NCBI RefSeq assembly: GCF_030555055.1
Contig: NZ_JAMOAO010000001.1
Location: 2,914,001 to 2,978,000, forward strand
Source: Nocardiopsis sp. YSL2
Lineage (GTDB): Bacteria; Actinomycetota; Actinomycetes; Streptosporangiales; Streptosporangiaceae
Length of the DNA stretch: 64,000 nucleotides
Direction: 5' to 3'
Shown here: positions 23,092 through 30,438 of the stretch, one piece after another
Numbering within the stretch: the stretch's first letter is position 1
How the letters are laid out: each line of letters starts with the position of its first letter
Program-made: the position numbers and the translations under genes
Notes under the pieces: generated by a model
Told to the model about the DNA's origin: nothing
The model's database searches: none
What the model saw: only the letters and a program-made list of their open reading frames with translations

Positions 23092-23483
23092 GCGGCGACT
23101 ACATGAAGAAGGCCCTGGCGGACGTCTGGCCGCAGTTCGTCCGGGAGCTCAAGCGCTCCGCCCGCATCGACCTGGTCGCCTCCGAGAACACCGCCATCCG
23201 TCCCACGGTGCCGACCGAACCCGGCACCGTGCACATCGCCGGGCTTCTGCTCGATATCCCGCCGCACCTGCGGCAGCGGTGCGCCTGGTGCGGCCTCACC
23301 CTCATCGACTACGACCTCACCCGCATTGCGGTCCCCGAGGGCCAGGACCCAACCCCGGCCACCTGGCCGGTAGGCGGCCTCGTCGCCGTCGACGGCAACG
23401 CCTCGTGGCAGGTCGACCTCCCCGAGGACCGGCGCCTGCCGGACGCCGCCTGCTACCGCATCGACCCGGAGGTGACTGCGTGA
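23088..23483 (+). CDS. Hypothetical protein, 131 aa
   Basis: ATGA-coupled. A helical, basic N-terminus (MKKALADVWPQFVRELKRSA) is followed by RCAWCGLTLIDYDLTRI and a small beta domain ending in WQVDLPEDRRLPDAACYRI. A lone CxxC suggests a half zinc site. Unknown. Confidence 0.6.
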   Translation: MSGDYMKKALADVWPQFVRELKRSARIDLVASENTAIRPTVPTEPGTVHIAGLLLDIPPHLRQRCAWCGLTLIDYDLTRIAVPEGQDPTPATWPVGGLVAVDGNASWQVDLPEDRRLPDAACYRIDPEVTA

Positions 23484-23653
23484 GCGACAACCCGCTGAAC
23501 ATGAACGAGGTGGGCGTCGCCTGCCACGAGCAGTACATGGGCCTGCGCAAGGCAGGATTCACCCGCGAGGAGGCCTTGTATCTGGTGGCGGCCATGCTCT
23601 CTGGCGGCCCTCGACCGCCCAAGGACGAGGCCGACGAGGGGGGAACCCCGTGA
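23480..23653 (+). CDS. Small protein, 57 aa
   Basis: GTG 23480 overlaps the previous stop. The helix-loop-helix YMGLRKAGFTREEALYLVAA with an acidic tail resembles small UBA-like or scaffolding peptides common in actinophages. Unknown. Confidence 0.6.
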   Translation: MSDNPLNMNEVGVACHEQYMGLRKAGFTREEALYLVAAMLSGGPRPPKDEADEGGTP

Positions 23654-24000
23654 TCATCCTGCTCACCATCCTCGCGGCCTTCGCCACGTACCTCTGGTAC
23701 GGGTTCCGGATCATCGCGCCCGCCTACGTCACCCGGCAGGTGGACGAACACATCGAAGACCGCATCCGCCACGAGCTCCCGCCGCACAAGTACGTCCACG
23801 ACAGACGGAAAAGCGCGGCAGCCGATGCGGTGGGCATCGCCCTCGTCTGGCCGTTCTACCTGGGATGGCGGGCACTCACCGGAAACATCTCAGGCCGTGC
23901 GCCGCTTACCGACCACGAGCTGCGGCACCAGCTGGAGGAGAAGGACCGGTACATCGCCGAGCTGGAGCGCCGCAACGGCATCGGAGACGCCGATGGCTGA
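23650..24000 (+). CDS. Membrane-anchored coiled-coil protein, 116 aa
   Basis: GTG 23650 overlaps the previous stop. Residues 1-23 (IILLTILAAFATYLWYGFRI) anchor in the membrane; a second hydrophobic patch (VGIALVWPFYLGWRALTG) follows near 62-79. The C-terminus is a short coiled coil (RHQLEEKDRYIAELERRNG). Unknown role at the cell membrane. Confidence 0.65.
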   Translation: MIILLTILAAFATYLWYGFRIIAPAYVTRQVDEHIEDRIRHELPPHKYVHDRRKSAAADAVGIALVWPFYLGWRALTGNISGRAPLTDHELRHQLEEKDRYIAELERRNGIGDADG

Positions 24001-24163
24001 CCACCGTGTGAGCGTCACGCTCAGCTTCAAGACCGACAGCCCGCCCGCAGCCCTCGCCATGACCGTCGGGCACGTCGTCGCCCAGCACGTCGCCGACCCA
24101 CTCGCCGCCATCCACTGGGACACGTACGACCTCGACGAAGACGAGGAAGGGGAAAGCCGATGA
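23993..24163 (+). CDS. Small protein, 56 aa
   Basis: ATG 23993 overlaps the preceding gene by 8 bases. Beta strand (RVSVTLSFKTDSPP), helix, acidic tail (DLDEDEEGE). The end overlaps the next ATG. Unknown. Confidence 0.58.
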   Translation: MADHRVSVTLSFKTDSPPAALAMTVGHVVAQHVADPLAAIHWDTYDLDEDEEGESR

Positions 24164-24909
24164 CCGCACACCACTGCGAAGGCCCGTGCAACCGTGGCGC
24201 CCGCCAGGCCCGCTACGACTACGAGGACGCCGTCAACGCCTGGCAGGCCGCGATCACCGACTGGGAAGCCGCCAACCCCGACACCCGCGGCGACCGTCCC
24301 GAACGCCCCGCCGAGCCTGACATCGAGTGGGTGTCCGGCGATCCCGTGTGGTGTGGCCGGTGCCGCGGAGCGATCCGCGTCGCCCTCGCCGACCTGGAGA
24401 ACCTCGCCGCCCTGGTCGCGGCCGAGTCCGACGGCCACCGCGGCCGCGGTGACGACTCCGACCGGGTCCGCGCATCCAAGTCCGCGCCCTCCCCGTCCCC
24501 GGCCGCCGACACCTTGGACGAGCTCTACGGGTTCCTCGCCACCACCGAGGCTGACTGGAGGGAAGCCCGCGAGTACGGGCCCCGCCCCGAGCGGTCCCGC
24601 GGCGCCGCCGCCCGCACCGTCGTTATCGCCTGGCTGCGCGAACACCTCGACGACATCCTCAACAACCACGGCAGCGCCCCCTTCGGCATTGGGGTGCTCC
24701 GCTGGCAGCGCGTCCTGCAGCACCTCGCCAAGGCCCGCCCGCCCGGCCGCCGCAAACCGGTCCCGTGCCCGCGGTGCGACCGGCGCACTCTCGTCCACGA
24801 AGAGGACCGCGACCTCATCCGCTGCGAGAACCCCTCCTGCGGCCGGGTCATGACGACCACCGACTACGACGCCCACGTCGCCGAGCAGGGAAAGCAGGTC
24901 ACCTCATGA
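24160..24909 (+). CDS. Conserved protein with two zinc-ribbon ends, 249 aa
   Basis: N-terminal CEGPCNRGARQARYDYEDAV and WCGRCRGAIRVALADLENLA, then a helical middle (WLREHLDDILNNHGSAPFGI), then a C-terminal ribbon CPRCDRRTLVHEEDRDLIRC-x4-C. The arrangement is common in actinophage genomes; a DNA or RNA interaction is likely but unproven. Confidence 0.68.
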   Translation: MTAHHCEGPCNRGARQARYDYEDAVNAWQAAITDWEAANPDTRGDRPERPAEPDIEWVSGDPVWCGRCRGAIRVALADLENLAALVAAESDGHRGRGDDSDRVRASKSAPSPSPAADTLDELYGFLATTEADWREAREYGPRPERSRGAAARTVVIAWLREHLDDILNNHGSAPFGIGVLRWQRVLQHLAKARPPGRRKPVPCPRCDRRTLVHEEDRDLIRCENPSCGRVMTTTDYDAHVAEQGKQVTS

Positions 24910-25118
24910 GCGCAGAACCGACCTACACGCTGTCCGAAGCCAAGCGGGAGCTCAACTACCGCGAGTGCCGCGCAGACGGCCACAACCTCAGGGTCGACGA
25001 CATCCACACCGTGGGCGGCGACAGCTACCCGCTCGGCGTGGTCTGCCAGCGCTGCGGCCGAAGCTGGGACACCACCAACGGCCGCGGCGGCATCAACCTC
25101 GGAGAGGCCACGTCATGA
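24906..25118 (+). CDS. Zinc-finger-like protein, 70 aa
   Basis: ATGA-coupled. CRADGHNLR and VCQRCGRSW give a C-x(n)-H...CxxC finger. Small stand-alone fingers of this kind frequently accompany actinophage early operons. Unknown target. Confidence 0.62.
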   Translation: MSAEPTYTLSEAKRELNYRECRADGHNLRVDDIHTVGGDSYPLGVVCQRCGRSWDTTNGRGGINLGEATS

Positions 25119-25504
25119 GCACCATCGTGCCTACGCCCGAGGGCGAACTACGCATCGAACGCGACTTCGTTGACGTCACCGTCGCGGCCGAACCCGACCC
25201 GAACTGGGTCTACACCGACCAGCACGGCCACGAGCACCGCTACCACCCCGGCGAAGGCGACCACTACCCCACCCTCGTCACGGTGATGGACGAACCGTAC
25301 TGGTGCCCGGACTGCGAGGAGGAACACCAGTTCGACCACCTGGAGTGCCGACTGTGCGGGGAACAGATCAGCCCTGGCATCCGGCCCGGCACCCCACGGA
25401 AGGTGCCGGGCATGTGGGCCGCCTACCTCAACGACGAACCGATCAGCGGCGAACACGCCGACGCGCTCCTGGCCGCGGCACGAGAAAGCAGGGGACGGCC
25501 ATGA
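25115..25504 (+). CDS. Cys-rich protein, 129 aa
   Basis: ATG 25115 overlaps the upstream stop. DVTVAAEPDPNWVYTDQHGH precedes CPDCEEEHQFDHLECRLC, a CxxC...CxxC ribbon. The C-terminus (VPGMWAAYLNDEPISGEHAD) may be a second small domain. Unknown. Confidence 0.62.
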   Translation: MSTIVPTPEGELRIERDFVDVTVAAEPDPNWVYTDQHGHEHRYHPGEGDHYPTLVTVMDEPYWCPDCEEEHQFDHLECRLCGEQISPGIRPGTPRKVPGMWAAYLNDEPISGEHADALLAAARESRGRP

Positions 25505-26085
25505 CGACGCTGCGCACCCGGCGCCGGCGGTTGGCCGCGGTCTACCTCGCCGTGCTGGTCCTGCTCACCACGCTCGCCATCGCACTATGGGCGACGACGA
25601 TCCGCGACCACGGCACCAAGGCCGTCCTCTTCTTCGCCGCGGCACTGGCCGCACCCGCCGCCTACTACGCGCTCACCCGGTGGACACCCCTCACCCCGCG
25701 CGTCCTCGACCGCGCCCTGCTCGTGATCGGCAACACCGCCCTCATCCCCATGTGGGTGGTCCTGGGCCCCAGGCCCCTGGTGTACGTCTTCACGGCCCTG
25801 CAGATCATCGTGGACATCCTCGAAGTGCGCACCTGGATCAAGAACCGCCGGGAGCGCGTAGCAGAAGGGGCGACGAACGGTGACCTGGTACGGCACGTGG
25901 GTGGCCGGGTGCACAGCAGGAGCAGCGCTCACCCTCGGACTCTGCCTCGCCTTCGGCTTCCTGCCGTGGCTGTTCCTGGCGGCGCCGCTGGTGCTCGCCG
26001 GAGGCGCCGCCGCCATGGCCATCGGCCGCCGCACCCGGAAAGCGGCCCCGCGCCGCACCTTCGTCTCCGGGAGCTCCCTCATTAG
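25501..26085 (+). CDS. Multi-pass membrane protein, probably frameshifted near its 3' end
   Basis: ATGA-coupled upstream. Residues 1-120 contain about four membrane helices (LAAVYLAVLVLLTTLAIALW, VLFFAAALAAPAAYYALT, LLVIGNTALIPMWVVLG, LVYVFTALQIIVDIL). After residue about 127 the sequence turns into Arg/His/Pro-rich translation of the next gene in another frame, a 200-base overlap found nowhere else here. A one-base shift near 25860 would end the gene at TGA 25881-25883, overlapping GTG 25880. Function unknown. Confidence 0.55.
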   Translation: MTTLRTRRRRLAAVYLAVLVLLTTLAIALWATTIRDHGTKAVLFFAAALAAPAAYYALTRWTPLTPRVLDRALLVIGNTALIPMWVVLGPRPLVYVFTALQIIVDILEVRTWIKNRRERVAEGATNGDLVRHVGGRVHSRSSAHPRTLPRLRLPAVAVPGGAAGARRRRRRHGHRPPHPESGPAPHLRLRELPH

Positions 26086-26467
26086 CTTCGACAAGCGCGT
26101 CAGCGAGCCAGCCATCGCCGAGTTCCGCCGCGCCTTCGAGCGTGAACGGTACACCTGGGGCGGCATCCTCCCGGGCCCCGGCCAGGGCCCGCTGCTGTGG
26201 CCACCCGCCGACGGGCCGTCCGTTCGGCACCCGGCGTTCGCTGACCGCCAGGACCGCCCGGCCAACCCCGGCCGGTGCGCGCACACCGACGCCGTCCCCG
26301 TCGAATCCGTCGTCACCGGCGATACCCTCGCCTGGCTCTGCCCAGGCTGCGACACCCAGCTCCCCGCGAACCGGCGAGCATGGGCCGACGCCGACGGGCG
26401 ACCGCTCAACCCCGCCCCCCGGAGGCCCGGAGCCGCCCGGCCCCCGAACGATTGGAGGACCGCATGA
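25880..26467 (+). CDS. Membrane protein with C-terminal Cys/His domain, 195 aa
   Basis: GTG 25880 is preceded by GGGGCGACGAAC. Two membrane helices at residues 6-27 and 29-48 (WLFLAAPLVLAGGAAAMAIG). The soluble C-terminal part has RCAHTDAVPVESVVTGDTLA followed by WLCPGCDTQLP, a small zinc-binding module common at the end of actinophage membrane proteins. Role unknown. Confidence 0.66.
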   Translation: MTWYGTWVAGCTAGAALTLGLCLAFGFLPWLFLAAPLVLAGGAAAMAIGRRTRKAAPRRTFVSGSSLISFDKRVSEPAIAEFRRAFERERYTWGGILPGPGQGPLLWPPADGPSVRHPAFADRQDRPANPGRCAHTDAVPVESVVTGDTLAWLCPGCDTQLPANRRAWADADGRPLNPAPRRPGAARPPNDWRTA

Positions 26468-26808
26468 GCATCCGAGCCGCCCTCGCCCGAGTCGGCCGCG
26501 CCCTCATCCACGTGCGCGACCCGCGCGGCACCCGCATCACCCGGCGCCGCCTCGAAGCCGCCGGAGACCGGTGGCCCCTCACTGTGCCCAGCGGGTACGT
26601 CGTCCACGACCGCGGCGCGATCTACTTCCGCCGCTGGCTGCGCACCTACGCCCTCAACGGCTTGGCCCGCGGCCACCACCGCGACATCACCCCGATCTGG
26701 CGAGAAGACCCCGACATCGTCGCCGCCATGCGCGACGCCGGAGCCACCGGCACCATCCCAAAGGTGCCCCTGACGCCGCTCCTGAACACCGGAAGGCCCA
26801 CCCCGTGA
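26464..26808 (+). CDS. Hypothetical basic protein, 114 aa
   Basis: ATGA-coupled. Arg-rich (RDPRGTRITRRRLEAAGDRW, YFRRWLRTYALNGLARGHHR) without metal motif or membrane helix. Could bind nucleic acid. Unknown. Confidence 0.6.
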   Translation: MSIRAALARVGRALIHVRDPRGTRITRRRLEAAGDRWPLTVPSGYVVHDRGAIYFRRWLRTYALNGLARGHHRDITPIWREDPDIVAAMRDAGATGTIPKVPLTPLLNTGRPTP

Positions 26809-27158
26809 CCCACCTGTGGATCAAGATCGAGAACGCCGACAACATCACTAAGGCCCGCGCCGTCCGCGCCCTGGAAGCCTCCGGCCTCGAAGTCCACCGC
26901 GCCCACCTCGGCGAGCACGACCCGGAAACGGTCCGAGAAATCGAACAGAGGTTCGATATCCGCCGCGACTGGGCAGGCATCGCCCTCGGCGCCGTCCTCG
27001 CTGCCGGGTTCGGCGCCGGCGCGTGGCAGCTCTGGGCCCTGGGCGGCTGGTGGATCGCCGGCGCCGTGGTGTGCGCGATCGTGGCTGCCTTCGGCCTGGT
27101 CGGGTTCGCCTCCGACCTCCAGAAGAAGCCCCGAGAGACCAAGGGGACAAGCTCATGA
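26805..27158 (+). CDS. Two-helix membrane protein, 117 aa
   Basis: GTG 26805 overlaps the upstream stop. A soluble N-terminal alpha/beta domain (HLWIKIENADNITKARAVRA) is followed by two membrane helices about residues 54-78 and 80-103. The basic end KKPRETKG would be cytoplasmic. Unknown. Confidence 0.62.
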   Translation: MTHLWIKIENADNITKARAVRALEASGLEVHRAHLGEHDPETVREIEQRFDIRRDWAGIALGAVLAAGFGAGAWQLWALGGWWIAGAVVCAIVAAFGLVGFASDLQKKPRETKGTSS

Positions 27159-27301
27159 GCGGCTCCGGGCGCGCGAGCGGGCTTCCCCGGTCCGGCCCGT
27201 TCGGTTTCCACATGGTCGTGTCCGACCGCGTCCCGCCCGGCGCGGCGGTCCTCATGCCAGAACCGGTCCACCCCGACTACCAGGAGGTCTGGAGGCCATG
27301 A
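27155..27301 (+). CDS. 48-aa protein
   Basis: ATG 27155 overlaps the preceding stop and the end overlaps the next ATG. Gly/Pro-rich peptide with GPFGFHMVVSDRVPPGAAVL. Only operon context supports it. Confidence 0.5.
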   Translation: MSGSGRASGLPRSGPFGFHMVVSDRVPPGAAVLMPEPVHPDYQEVWRP

Positions 27302-27984
27302 AGCACATCGCGGGCGCCGCACCCTGGGAGACTGTCACTCCGGTTCGCTTCGTCGGCGGCCCTCTGGAATCCGAGACGATCAACGCCGACCAGACCCCGG
27401 GCATCGTCTACTACCGAGAGCCCGAGACGACCGACACCACCGACTTCGGCCGCCCGCAGGCCCTGACGCCCTCGCGGAGGCCCGTGGTCGCCTACCGGCG
27501 CCTCGGGGTCGATTCAGGGGTCACCGTCTACGAGTACGCCGGCGAGTACGCCGGGCCCGCCGGTGAGGTCTTCATGTCCGCGGAGGAGTGGGAGCCGCGG
27601 ATCGTCGACCTCGGGGAACCCATGCACACCATCATCCGGCCCGCCGACCACGCCGTTCGGCTCGTCGCCCACCACATCCACGCCACCGGCGGCGCCGACG
27701 ACCCGTGGGAGGCGCTCACCCTCGCTGACCGCATCAACGAGAACAGGCCACTGCGCTCCGACATGAAACGGCTGACGCCCGCCCTACTCGCCATCGCAGG
27801 CGACCACGTCCCCGATGCCCTTCGCGCAGGACTGGACACCCACCCGCAGATCGCCCTGCCCAGGCTCGTGGACATGGTGCGCGCACTCCTGCCCCACCTG
27901 GACATCCCGCACGGCACGCCGATCCCTGCCGACACCCAGACAGGCCCTGTGCCCACCACGGACGCGATGAGGTGGACACCATGA
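27298..27984 (+). CDS. Paralogue A of a duplicated pair, 228 aa
   Basis: ATGA-coupled. Residues 15-108 (PVRFVGGPLESETINADQTP, GIVYYREPE, VTVYEYAGEYAG, SAEEWEPRIVDL) align by eye with residues 12-98 of the next product. The remaining 115 residues form a helical domain (HAVRLVAHHIHATGGADDPW, TLADRINENRPLRSDMKRLT) absent from the partner. No function known. Confidence 0.65.
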   Translation: MKHIAGAAPWETVTPVRFVGGPLESETINADQTPGIVYYREPETTDTTDFGRPQALTPSRRPVVAYRRLGVDSGVTVYEYAGEYAGPAGEVFMSAEEWEPRIVDLGEPMHTIIRPADHAVRLVAHHIHATGGADDPWEALTLADRINENRPLRSDMKRLTPALLAIAGDHVPDALRAGLDTHPQIALPRLVDMVRALLPHLDIPHGTPIPADTQTGPVPTTDAMRWTP

Positions 27985-28439
27985 AGAAGATCGACCGCAT
28001 CGGAGGCCCGGACGGCACCCGGGTCCGCTTTGTCGACGGTCCCCTTGATGACGAGGAGTTCCGCGCCGACGTGACCCCCGACATCGTCTACTACCGGCCA
28101 CCCCAGGAGGACACCGCCACCTTCTTCAAACGCGACGACGTCATTCGGCCCCTGCGCGCACTCCCGGTCGCTTACACCCGCCTCGGAGAGGACGCAGACG
28201 TCACCATCTACGAGTTCTCCGGCGCCGTCCGCGAGGTCTCCCTGACCGCAGAAGAGTGGGAGGCCCGGATCGTCGACCTCGACAGTGCACCGCCTCTCGC
28301 GCACCACCGTCGGCGCCGCGGTCCCCGGTCGCTCGACGCCATCCGGGAAGAGTTCGCCCCGCGCCGATCGGGCGAGCCCACCATGGCGGAAGTCGACCGG
28401 TACATGGCCGACCGGACCCGGCACGACCACCGCCAGTGA
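27981..28439 (+). CDS. Paralogue B of a duplicated pair, 152 aa
   Basis: ATG 27981 overlaps the previous stop. Residues 12-98 (RVRFVDGPLDDEEFRADVTP, DIVYYRPPQ, DVTIYEFSGAV, TAEEWEARIVDL) repeat the first domain of the upstream gene. The tail is short and Arg-rich. It is the last gene of the rightward early operon and faces a convergent gene. Confidence 0.65.
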   Translation: MKKIDRIGGPDGTRVRFVDGPLDDEEFRADVTPDIVYYRPPQEDTATFFKRDDVIRPLRALPVAYTRLGEDADVTIYEFSGAVREVSLTAEEWEARIVDLDSAPPLAHHRRRRGPRSLDAIREEFAPRRSGEPTMAEVDRYMADRTRHDHRQ

Positions 28440-28440
28440 G

Positions 28441-28475
28441 AGTGGGCGCTGGGTTCCGGCCAGGGGTGGCGCCCC
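28441..28475. terminator. Possible bidirectional hairpin between convergent genes
   Basis: GGGCGC and GCGCCC can pair across the gap, and AGGGG-TGGCG-CCCCT gives an alternative small stem. It lies between the end of the early operon and the end of the convergent gene. Weak U-tract, so termination is only suggested. Confidence 0.4.
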
Positions 28476-29279
28476 TCAACTCTCCTTGGGATCGTCGTCG
28501 ACGATCTCCGCATCGACGATGCCCGTGTCCTCGGGCGGCGCGATCTGCTGCAACTCAGCAGCCTGGCCGATCACCCAGTCAGCAGCCCCCTTGCCGACGT
28601 CGGTTCCAAAGGCGGCCCCCAAGGCCATCATGGTGGCGCCAACCCAGGCGAAGATCTTCTGCCCGACTCCGGATCCCGGAGTCTTCGCTTCCGCGGCAAC
28701 GGCCTGTGCGTTCAGCTCTGTGGTCAGAGCCATGTACGTCGACCTGACCCGCGCAGCACCGAACAGCTCCGCCTCACTGACGGCTCTCCGAGCGTCCGAG
28801 ATGAGGTCGAACAGGTAGTGCTTGGTCCTGTCGTCGGTGTCGAGTGCGGTGACCAACCGGACGGCGTCATCTAGCAACAGGAGAAGCTGTTCGGACGCGG
28901 CGGGCTCGATGGCGTGGGAGAGGTAGCGGTCGATGAGGATCCCCAGGGTGCGCAGCATGTTCACGCTCTCAAGCGGCGCCGCTGGTACGGGTGATGACAC
29001 CCCCTGATTGTGAGGGTTCCTCCACGGAGGATTGAAGCCGAAGACCGCCTGGTAGAGCTTCGGGAGATCGTCGCGGAGGTGGGAAACGTTCTCGCCCATG
29101 TGCTCCAAGGCGTCGATGTTCCGATCAACCTCAGCGAGTAGCTCGACCGCCTGGACCTGTGTTCGCCAGAAGGCCAAACCGACGCCTTTGCGGGCGCCAC
29201 GGGCCTTGGCCACGTTCCCTCCTTGAGGGACGTTCCAGGAAGTGAGCAGGTCAGCGAGAGACGTGGCTGGATTCGTCAT
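28476..29279 (-). CDS. Unknown helical protein with C-terminal hydrophobic segment (divergent pair, left)
   Basis: A 267-aa protein. ATG 29279 was preferred over an upstream in-frame start at 29384 because the upstream part overlaps the divergent gene. Mostly helical (AFWRTQVQAVELLAEVDRNI, ENVSHLRDDLPKLYQAVFGF), with LLLLLDDAVRLVTALDTDDR in the centre. A hydrophobic segment at about residues 205-225 (IFAWVGATMMALGAAFG) is followed by an acidic tail. The DNA is visibly less G+C-rich (around 60%) than the flanking operon, and orientation is reversed: signs of an acquired accessory gene. It is divergently paired with the PLD-like gene. Function unknown; a membrane or immunity partner is inference. 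Confidence 0.72.
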   Translation of the reverse strand: MTNPATSLADLLTSWNVPQGGNVAKARGARKGVGLAFWRTQVQAVELLAEVDRNIDALEHMGENVSHLRDDLPKLYQAVFGFNPPWRNPHNQGVSSPVPAAPLESVNMLRTLGILIDRYLSHAIEPAASEQLLLLLDDAVRLVTALDTDDRTKHYLFDLISDARRAVSEAELFGAARVRSTYMALTTELNAQAVAAEAKTPGSGVGQKIFAWVGATMMALGAAFGTDVGKGAADWVIGQAAELQQIAPPEDTGIVDAEIVDDDPKES

Positions 29280-29363
29280 GGAAGCACCGTAATGCCCCTG
29301 AACCGGCTTCGGGGCTGTTCGAACCTGCCGAGTGCGTGCTGAGACTTCTGGAAGACTCGCACC
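29280..29363. promoter_or_regulatory. Divergent promoter region of the accessory pair
   Basis: 84 bases separate the two divergent genes. It holds an imperfect inverted repeat CCCCTGAACCGGCTTCGGGG around 29294-29313 that could be an operator. No clear -10/-35 was picked. The divergent arrangement implies that both promoters lie here. Confidence 0.4.
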
Positions 29364-30167
29364 ATGGACATCGCCCCTCCGCACGTGATCCGGACACTCC
29401 GCTACATCCGAGCAGTCACAGCCAACGGAGGACTGCTACGGGAATGGGAGGTGGACGCGTTCGCTCACCAACAGCCCCCGAAGGCCGCACAGTACGGTTT
29501 GGCCGGGCTCCGCAGTCTGCGGCGCGCAGGCTGGGCCGAGGTCAGGACCGCCGAACCTGAGCCAGTCGCCGCGTACCTGGATGCCGTTGGGTGGACTATC
29601 GACGGGCCGGACGGAGTGGAACTCACCCCTCTGGGGCTGGCCGTGCTCAAGGCCCACGCAGACCAAGGTGAGGAGGACGTGGTCGATGTAGCCCTCGACC
29701 CTGACAACCCCCTGTCGATCGTCAACCTCATCGGACGAATCCATGCAGCGGGCGCGGGGATGATCGTGGACCCCTACTTCAAGACCGAGATGCTCAAGAC
29801 GGTCTGTGACTCAACGACGGTCAAGCGAATCCTCCTCAGCAGCAAAAACAGTACCCGTCGCCGTCCCGAGAACGACCTTCTGGGATACGCGCTTCACCAG
29901 CTCCAAGACGCGGACCCTCCGGAGATCAGGCACACGGAGGACCCCAGGTTGCACGACCGCTTCATCCTCGACGAGGGCGGCCGGCTGAGCATGATCGGCG
30001 GGTCGATCAACGGCGTGGGCAAGGTCATGACCGCCATCGTCACACCCTCGGAAGAGATTCAACGCACCTTCCGAGAACTCTGCGAGGACCTCTGGGAATC
30101 GGCCACCCCCATCGATCCCGCACCCCCAACCCAGCCGCCTACACAGCCTGAGGACACACCGTCGTGA
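29364..30167 (+). CDS. PLD-superfamily-like protein with N-terminal winged helix (divergent pair, right)
   Basis: A 267-aa protein. Residues 1-95 look like a winged helix (HVIRTLRYIRAVTANGGLLR, AAQYGLAGLRSLRRAGWAEV, LTPLGLAVLKAH). Residues 115-245 carry a PLD-like half-site: IVDPYFK (134-140), RLHDRFILDEG with H197 and R199 in an HxR variant of HxK, then GGSIN (212-216), the GSxN element. PLD-like domains are nucleases or phosphotransferases, and HxR variants occur in defence proteins (family knowledge). A single half-site implies dimerisation. Low G+C and position between the early and late operons suggest a moron, possibly anti-phage. Confidence 0.7.
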   Translation: MDIAPPHVIRTLRYIRAVTANGGLLREWEVDAFAHQQPPKAAQYGLAGLRSLRRAGWAEVRTAEPEPVAAYLDAVGWTIDGPDGVELTPLGLAVLKAHADQGEEDVVDVALDPDNPLSIVNLIGRIHAAGAGMIVDPYFKTEMLKTVCDSTTVKRILLSSKNSTRRRPENDLLGYALHQLQDADPPEIRHTEDPRLHDRFILDEGGRLSMIGGSINGVGKVMTAIVTPSEEIQRTFRELCEDLWESATPIDPAPPTQPPTQPEDTPS

Positions 30168-30172
30168 GGGGG

Positions 30173-30216
30173 TCCCCTCATCCGCAGCGGGTAGGCTGCC
30201 CTGCTGGATGAGGGGA
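30173..30216. promoter_or_regulatory. 11-bp perfect inverted repeat enclosing the SD of the next gene
   Basis: TCCCCTCATCC (30173-30183) pairs perfectly with GGATGAGGGGA (30206-30216). The right arm includes GAGGGGA, the SD of ATG 30223, so the hairpin could block translation. It could equally be a terminator of the PLD-like gene or an operator. Confidence 0.55.
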
Positions 30217-30222
30217 GTCGTG

Positions 30223-30438
30223 ATGCTCGACCACACCGACCCGCGCCACCGCTGGTACACCAAGGGCGAAGCCGCCGAGGAAGCCGGGGTCAGCGTCCGC
30301 ACCATCAACCGGTGGATCGCCGACGGACATCTCCAGCTCCGATTCGGCCACGTCAACGCCCACGCCCTGTTCGAGGCCGAGGCCGCTCAACGCGCCCGCC
30401 GCAACCCAGGAAGACCAGGCGCCCGCTTGCCTGCTTGA
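30223..30438 (+). CDS. Small MerR/excisionase-like HTH protein, 71 aa
   Basis: ATG 30223 (SD GAGGGGAG) starts the protein. WYTKGEAAEEAGVSVRTINR, WIADGHLQLRFGHVNAHALF is a winged HTH of the MerR/HTH_17 type; the tail is basic. It stands alone between the PLD-like gene and the non-coding region and may regulate the late operon or its own hairpin-marked leader. Confidence 0.72.
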   Translation: MLDHTDPRHRWYTKGEAAEEAGVSVRTINRWIADGHLQLRFGHVNAHALFEAEAAQRARRNPGRPGARLPA

